From: Capitella teleta
Lineage: Eukaryota > Annelida > Polychaeta > Capitellidae
DNA: 64,000 nucleotides
Direction: 5' to 3'
Assembly (NCBI GenBank): GCA_000328365.1
Contig: KB292092.1
Location: forward strand, 287,576 to 351,575
Positions 57,561 to 64,000 of this stretch are shown here, one piece after another. The notes beneath the pieces were generated by a model. It saw only the letters and a list, made by a program, of their open reading frames with translations. It did no database searches and was not told where the DNA came from. How positions within the stretch are numbered: position 1 is the first letter of the stretch; every line of letters begins with the position of its first letter. A program made the translations under genes and the position numbers.

Positions 57561-60500
57561 TTTTTTTTCTAATTTCTTTAATTTTATTATTAGAGTGAAG
57601 CGTGCGCTATTTATTGCTCGAAGGAAATGTCCGTTTTCATTACATTTGTTTGTGTTTAGTCGAAAACCATTTCATGCGACATTTTTCAGCCTCATGATCT
57701 GAAGATCTTGGTCCAGCTGCAAAATCACTGACTCACATGTAGGATTCCCGAGTGCAAATCCCATCCGGTTCAATATTTTTCATCTTAATAAGCTCAGAAG
57801 TGGTGACTCGTTCCACCATCGAATTATCATAAAATTATTACTTATTACTAATAACGTCTATTCACGATAACAAGGGGCTTACGGATACGAAATAGAAGCC
57901 CACCATTATTTTTACCGATTCATAGAGCACCAATCCAGATAGACAAATTCCCATTACCTGTTAGTATACTAGTATTTTATAATCATCCTGAATGTTCCTT
58001 TTATCAATATTATCATCTGATCATATTTTTAACTGCATGTATACTAGTCAAATATAAACCCCAATTAAAAACAGGCCGGAGTCACTGAATTATTTTTAAA
58101 CATACGTAATGACTATCTTGCGATTTGCGTTATTTCTCACCTCTCCCTAATTTTGTTCTGGTCTTCCCTTTCCTTCCTCCTTGGAATTTTCCCTAAAAAA
58201 TTCTATACATCAGCCTTCGACTGACTTCTTGGTATACATTTTTTCGGTTGTTTCTTCGTCGATCGGAGATGCCTATCCCTTTTATTATTCGGGGTAAGTC
58301 AATCTAGCCATAAGAATTGGAACCCGTTGTGTGGCGATGTCAATAATTCTCTGGAATATTAGTTATGCAAGTATATTTAATAGGTAATCTGACACAATAT
58401 ACATAAGCATGGCCAAATAACAGGAATGTGATGATCACGCAACACATCCGATTTGAAACACGGAGCTTTGACTGATTACATTAATCTGATTCATCGGCGT
58501 TGCTGTTGAGTCGCCGGGTGCGTTGAACTTTTAGATGAGGATCATCATCAGGGAAAGGTATCCATCCAAATCAGACACCAGCAAACTACTATTATTGCCT
58601 TAGTGCTATCCTAAAATGATATGTTTATCATATATTTACAATCGAATAATTACACTGTATGTTACAGGAAAGAAAATCATTGAAATGAAAGCCCGGAACC
58701 CTTGGTTAGCCAGGGACGAATTCAGGGGTGCAATCTCGTTCCCTATCGGCAGAGCAATTTGCGTAATCCGCCTGCTCTGAAGGACGAACGGCCTTGAGCC
58801 TGTCACTAAAGCCCACAGCCCGCAGGGGTCACCGCATCGTGCAATGCACTCTTTTATTTACGCACCGTCCACTCCTTAAAGCCAAGAAGAAAACGAAGGT
58901 GCAAGATAGGTAGCCCCTGGGAGATCACGTGGCATTGATTCTGATTAGTAAATATTTTCTCTGGTGTTTGCCTCGCGGATCTTATGCAAGTGTTGATTGA
59001 CCATCGACTGCTAATGAACCTTTTTAATAATAATATCACCTTTGGTAGGGTTTTATAATTTCGCAGGTCAATTATGCATTTAATTGATTGACTCGAAATG
59101 GATTGTGTTATCCGTATGTGGCTCACTTTAATTGTTATCATTATTGATGAAAGAAACGGAATATATAGACAGATCAGTCAGGTGTATAAATATAATGCAT
59201 TATTCGATAATTATATATCATATTATACGACGCAAATGATAACTTATCATGTGATTAAATTTATTGGATAATTAAATACAAACATGTCCTTATGTGGCAG
59301 TAATTAAGAGGGCTAAAAGACTTAAAACCATAGTTCACTTAATTATAAGTTATTACATTTCTTCGGCATGCGGTTTCAATTTTTACATTCCCTGATTATA
59401 ATTAATTGAATAATAAAACCCTGTCGCACGCAAAACTGTTGTAAGCATTAACTTGACCTCGTTTGATGCATGCGCATTTATAGCATGGCTAATTACAGCA
59501 CCTTCTCGAAGGCCACGACCACTCGTGGCTTCGGAAATTGAAGGTCTAATTGCAGGAATCGAACTTAACGTTCGAAGAACTCGTTGGAGTGCCCCTCTTC
59601 TTTGACACTTATAATTATACAGAGCTTTGAGGTCTCTGAAAGCTTGTAGGTCTCACCCTAGATGCCCAGCCCACTTTCGAGTCCACCAACCCCTCAGTGT
59701 AAACTATTCCAATTTGCATCGTCCAGTGCGGCTCCCTTAAAAATAAGAATATTTTATTTATGGCTTCCATGATAAAAACAAAAACGAAATGTAACATATG
59801 ACTTAAAGTGACATCAATAGATAATCAAATGGCGAGGGGGAGGATTTTTTTGTTTGTGGATGTCTGAGATTGTCAGGATGTGATCGTCCCAGGGCAGCTC
59901 CACTTTCTCAATATTTCGACCGTTCCGCTGTTAAAGGCAGAACATTAGTTAATTAGTCTGTACTTACACAAGGCAATGCATTGTTTTCAGACTCATTATA
60001 GTTGGCCTCGTCATCAGTTCGTGGGCCTTAACGGTGTCAATTCATGACGAGTAATTCAGTTCTTTATTTCGTCAATTGTTCAGATCGTCCATCTGCGGGT
60101 AATTGTACTCGGAGAGTCTTGATGGTGCCACTTCGCACGAGAATTGCAACTTACCTCCGTTTTAATGAACGTGTCCGAAATTTCACTTCAATTCTTCTTC
60201 TTCTTCTTTTGCAATGACAATTCATTTTAGAGACCAATATGAGTATCAATATTGTCTTAATTAAATAAAAACCATCAACACATTCAAATTGTGGAGCAAA
60301 AATAAAAATAAAAATAATAAAAAACAATAATAATTAAAAGAAAAGAAAAATATATTTTTTGCTTTCCCAAACAAGCCTCTTAGCTATATTCATTTCGTCG
60401 TGTTTATTGATTCCTTTTCCATGGACCTTCATTTTCGTCCTTGCTCTCTTCGGAATTCTTGAAAGCGACGCAATAATGAGACCGCCATGTATCTATTTTG

Positions 60501-61355
60501 GCTCACTGAGCAATCGCGGTGTCTTCTTACCAGTGCGACCAGGGAAAAGAAAGAGAAAAGAGAGAGAAAAAAGACAATTAATACGTCTGTACCCTTCCAA
60601 CACGTCGAACCTTCATTTGGCTTCAATGCTACATAATTGGGAAGTTTTTCTGAGTACAAGACAATCTTTCAATAATCTGGATGACTTAGTACTGAGTATA
60701 TCCATCAATGCCAAAGTGTCGTAATTAGCCAATTAATTATTTATTTTAGCACGAATCAGTTAGCACTCATAACAGCTGCACATCGTTCCCACTATAGGTT
60801 TCATTGATCGAACACCTGGGGTGTAAACAGTCCCCTATAAATCACCTATAAAGAACGGTAGCCGGAGAGAGGTGAGCACATACCGGGAATGCATCACATG
60901 GAAATAATTATACATTAATAATTGTGTATATGACTCAAGTTGTGAACGATCTGAATTTCATTCGTCTCAGCAGCTTAACTTGTTTAAGTTGTTATGAACA
61001 AGATTTTTGGATAACAGTGCATAACGAGCTATACGGATACCTGCACATGCATAATATGCAGATTGGATAACATAATTGTTTTACTTTTCGAGGAACCTAA
61101 TTATTGGAGTACACAACTAATCACAAATCTCTGTACCAGTCTTTAGTAGCTACTAGTTTCATGAATGCTTCGTGCAGTAAGTGCACTAATTCGTTTCTTC
61201 GCTTTTTCGACGATTCTACGAAGTTGTATTTATTATAATGTGCATTGTGTCTACACGAATGATCTGCCCACACAACAAACATCGCTTTGTTCCAATCATG
61301 TCTTAAAAGTTCCATATTTCTTCCAACAGACAATCGGACTTCCCCTTCAGAAACC
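57561..61355. other. Gene-free DNA upstream of the Ly6 gene
   Basis: No supported exon. The 121-codon reading at 60359-60724 has a hydrophobic start but no known domain and no good start context. CCCCTTCAG at 61342-61350, five bases before the Ly6 start codon, could be the acceptor of a 5' UTR intron, so an upstream non-coding exon may lie here. Confidence 0.35.
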
Positions 61356-62932
61356 ATGCAAGTTGTTTACTCGGACGCGTGGCTCTTCATCGCCTCCTTC
61401 TTCTCTCTGTTTTATCTCGGTAAGTGATGACGTCACATCCTCTCACAGTATGCCCCCCATTTAACGGTGTCATCATTTTTACGCTTACCTTTGCTCACCT
61501 GATTCAAATTCCACAATCATCAACGCTATACCTATACAAAACACAAGAACGTTACGGTCAAATTCAGCGATCAAAGCTTTGACTTTTGTATATCATTTAT
61601 AGTCTGATACGTTTAACACTATGACATTAATACTGCATACAATAACAGCATAATAGTATGTCACCAGATACTAATAAAATCTCAGCTATGCATTGTGCTC
61701 AATCAGCATTACATTGCAATTGACATTGTAAGAAAATCCACAACACGCATCACAAATCGAAGTTATAAGATAGGAGATCGGGGTTTCAGTCCGTTTCCCA
61801 TGAGATCAGTGTGTGAATAGGGAGCCAGCCACGCGCTCATTAGTTTGTTCAATGTGAGGGGGTTGAAGAGATTAAATGGCGCGTGTTCAGCGCTTCCTCT
61901 TGAAGGTCAAGCGCTGCCTTCGTTTGACACAAGCGGGAGGAAAATCAGACTGAATCTCGTCTGATTGGCCGGTGTCATGACGTCCAATTAACTACATCTT
62001 TACTGGCTGCCGACGGGGTCTTCTGAACGCTCCTTTGTCTAGAGAGAGATATGGATACTGTATGGTATCGCAGTCGAGCAGGATTTTTATCAAAGAGAAC
62101 TGTATTATTGTTTTTGCAAATATTTGCCAACTGTTTCCTGTGATAAGCAACCATATGAACAAAATATCACGTAATTACCCGTAACATTGTTTATCTGGGT
62201 TGTGAAGTTTTTCTTTCACTACAGGGTCTGGAATCAAGTGTCTCCAATGTACTTCATTGCTGAACAGCAAATGCATAGGTGGTGATCTTCCTGCACTTGA
62301 CTGTTCCAGGGAATCTCGCTTCTGTATCAAATACGTTGGAATCATCCTCTCAGGTAGGCTCCGGGTCATTTGGTCCAAGTCAATTAAATGCACCCATAGC
62401 GTGTTCATACTCTTGCACTGGTAAAGAAATAGAAACATGACAACCTTCTTATTTGTAATACGTAATATCAGAGCACAGAACCAGATGTTGTGCTGGAAGC
62501 TGTTTGTGGGAACGACGTGAGCAGACCGTCATTGTATCCCTATTCGCCTCCGGCCGCCAGATCGGGTGTCGGCATTCCTTCGTCGCTCTTCCATCTTTCG
62601 TCCCATTCAACGTTGCCTCTCCTCCTGCCCTGGAGGTGCAGCATCCTATGATAATAATATCTACATTATTTCCTTCCTCAGATGTCGTGGTTTTCCGCGA
62701 GTGCAATTTGAACCAGATCGCACACAACTGCACGATCAAGATTCTCGAGGGGCAGCGCATCCATGTTTGCTATGAGACCTGCGACACCGATGCCTGTAAC
62801 GGAGGCTCCGCTCTGCCCCAGTCGCTTCCCTACAACAGCACATCACACTTCTCCAACCAAGCCACCAGCATCGAGAGATTTCAATTACTTACGGCCCTCC
62901 TGCCCTCGCTGATCACGGTATGGCTCATGTGA
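61356..62932 (+). CDS. Ly6/uPAR GPI-anchored protein, three exons
   Basis: Exons 61356-61419, 62225-62353 and 62682-62932 join in phase (CTCG|gtaagt...ctacag|GG; TCAG|gtaggc...cctcag|AT) to give 147 residues. A hydrophobic signal peptide (about 1-22, ending FFSLFYLG) precedes a single three-finger domain. Its ten cysteines are at 27, 30, 38, 48, 55, 72, 81, 94, 98 and 103, closing with the family hallmark DACN. A Ser/Thr/Asn linker and a hydrophobic C-terminus (LLTALLPSLITVWLM) indicate GPI anchoring outside the cell. FCIKYVG followed by FRECN resembles the insect boudin/crooked/quiver-type group, some of which act in septate junctions and channel regulation. A specific role here is inference. 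Introns are 805 and 328 bp. A small change at either junction would break the cysteine pattern, so the splice model is well constrained. Confidence 0.92.
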
Positions 62933-62961
62933 CCCTGGTGACCTCGTGACCTATGTGACCT
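62929..62961 (+). promoter_or_regulatory. Clustered TGACC(T) motifs after the Ly6 stop
   Basis: TGACC occurs four times in 33 bases (at the stop, then TGACCT CG TGACCT ATG TGACCT). TGACCT is the complement of the nuclear-receptor half-site AGGTCA. The location is inside the 3' UTR, so chance or a simple-repeat origin is as likely as function. Confidence 0.3.
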
Positions 62962-64000
62962 GAAATGGCATTTACTTCACCGATGAAGCCGTTTCTGCGT
63001 TTTCCTTTTGTGAGATGTGTCGCACGCACAGTCATCATTATAGCTGCTTTTGGAAAGGCTGAAAAAAACCACCATAAACTCGTAAATGTCAGCGGTCTTA
63101 ACAAAGGGAAGACGTGCACATCTTGTCACGTGACTCCTCTTCGGGAGACATATGAAGATCACATGACAGGTCATATGATAGAGCGGGTAAGGGCGAGATC
63201 GATACGTCTTTTTTTTTTCTCTATGTGGTGTCAGAATGGACCCACGTTTCTGTTCCTGCACTACCTTCTCGTCAGCCATGTTACCGTAAATAATCATAAC
63301 AGCTAGACCAACAAAAACCACAATAACATTCTCATTTGAAACTGTGTCACTTTTCGGAGCTGTTTGACCTCATTTCGTGCAATTATCATCAATGTTTCGT
63401 ATAATCATAAAGTTGTTTCTTCACTTGCGTCCAGTATTTTCTCTTGCAATCAGCTGTTGGGCTGCGGCTGTGGTTCTCACGATAAAAGCAAATATTGTGT
63501 ATGTGCCAGCGAATTAGAGATCGGCTCAGACAGCAATGCTTGTGGCGACCTCGATTAGTTTAAGTCCAGAATTACAACGAAAAGATTAACAGGCAGAATA
63601 CACGAGCTTTGATGTACTTTATAGGTCTTTGTTGTCGGTATATGATCGCAGAACGCAAGCTGGATGCGATTTTCGGTTGGCGTCTGGACGCAGACCTATG
63701 ATATCACTTCGGACACACTTCTTCGACTCGTGATTGGACAGACCAACTTCCTTCTTCCAATCAGAATCACCAATCAGTCAATACGCTAGCGCACAGGTCA
63801 GCCATTATACCAAACGCGGATCTTCTTCTATGTGCCTTGCTTTTGAGCGTTGGCGATCATGGCTAGATACCGCACCCGGTCTCCCACAATATGCAGTGTA
63901 TTGATGGGCTCTATGCGGATCTGTAAATCATTTTATCACACGTTATGACTATTGCCATCAGAAATAAGGATATATTTACCCTTTTCAAACCAAAATCTAC
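62962..64000. other. Right edge, Ly6 3' flank, no further gene called
   Basis: No clear polyadenylation signal was found for Ly6. A short ATG reading begins at about 63859 (MARYRTRSPT), but it stops after about 30 codons and cannot be judged at the window edge. Confidence 0.35.

Noticed and set aside
60359-60724. 121-codon frame with hydrophobic start
   Set aside because: The reading starts at a non-ATG codon, has no domain, and no splice partner was found.

Overview
This window reads as nuclear DNA from an animal, most likely a marine invertebrate. The support is intron-bearing genes with GT-AG splice sites, low GC, long gene-free stretches, tRNA-derived SINEs with target-site duplications, several LINE fragments, and many terminal-inverted-repeat DNA elements. 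An echinoderm or another deuterostome fits the mix, but nothing seen here fixes the phylum.

Four host genes can be supported, all on the + strand. (1) 28756-31380: a metabotropic-glutamate-receptor-like class C GPCR of 856 residues, split by one 54-bp intron. (2) 33038-41008: a seven-exon gene that joins in one frame to a 389-residue serine-, proline- and charge-rich protein I do not recognise. Three of its introns are only 48-65 bp, and its long introns hold LINE, SINE and MITE copies. (3) 47227-48870: a complete intronless BTB-BACK-kelch protein of 547 residues, probably a Cullin-3 adaptor. (4) 61356-62932: a three-exon gene for a 147-residue, ten-cysteine Ly6/uPAR protein with a signal peptide and a GPI-type C-terminus.

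The rest is mostly repeats. 1-28700 is gene-poor. It holds a possible pogo/Tigger-like element (726-3635) with a clear hAT insertion inside it, a Tc1/mariner-like family (1739 and 12650), a TTAA-flanked MITE family (14142, 16667, 23222), a 40-bp-arm hairpin (7175-7345), an 80-bp tandem array (about 23961-24335) and a 54-bp palindrome (25977-26030). A SINE family of about 330 bp occurs seven times (5364, 10485, 24415, 36060, 51500, 54120, 56008). Four copies have clear 12-13 bp target duplications, and the copy at 36060 has a different tRNA-like head. Between genes 2 and 3 lie a CGACTT-rich block with inverted repeats and a 27-unit minisatellite built on GCCCTAAAATGA. Between genes 3 and 4 lie LINE fragments, a (TGAT)n array at a LINE tail and three SINE copies.

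The four genes do not form a pathway or cluster that can be read from the sequence. Three encode or suggest surface-signalling or ubiquitin-adaptor roles, but that is a list and not a system. I saw no CRISPR array, rRNA, canonical tRNA gene, or retroviral or Polinton-type element. The items most worth following are the receptor with an altered ligand side-chain pocket, the unrecognised seven-exon gene, and the head-swapped SINE.
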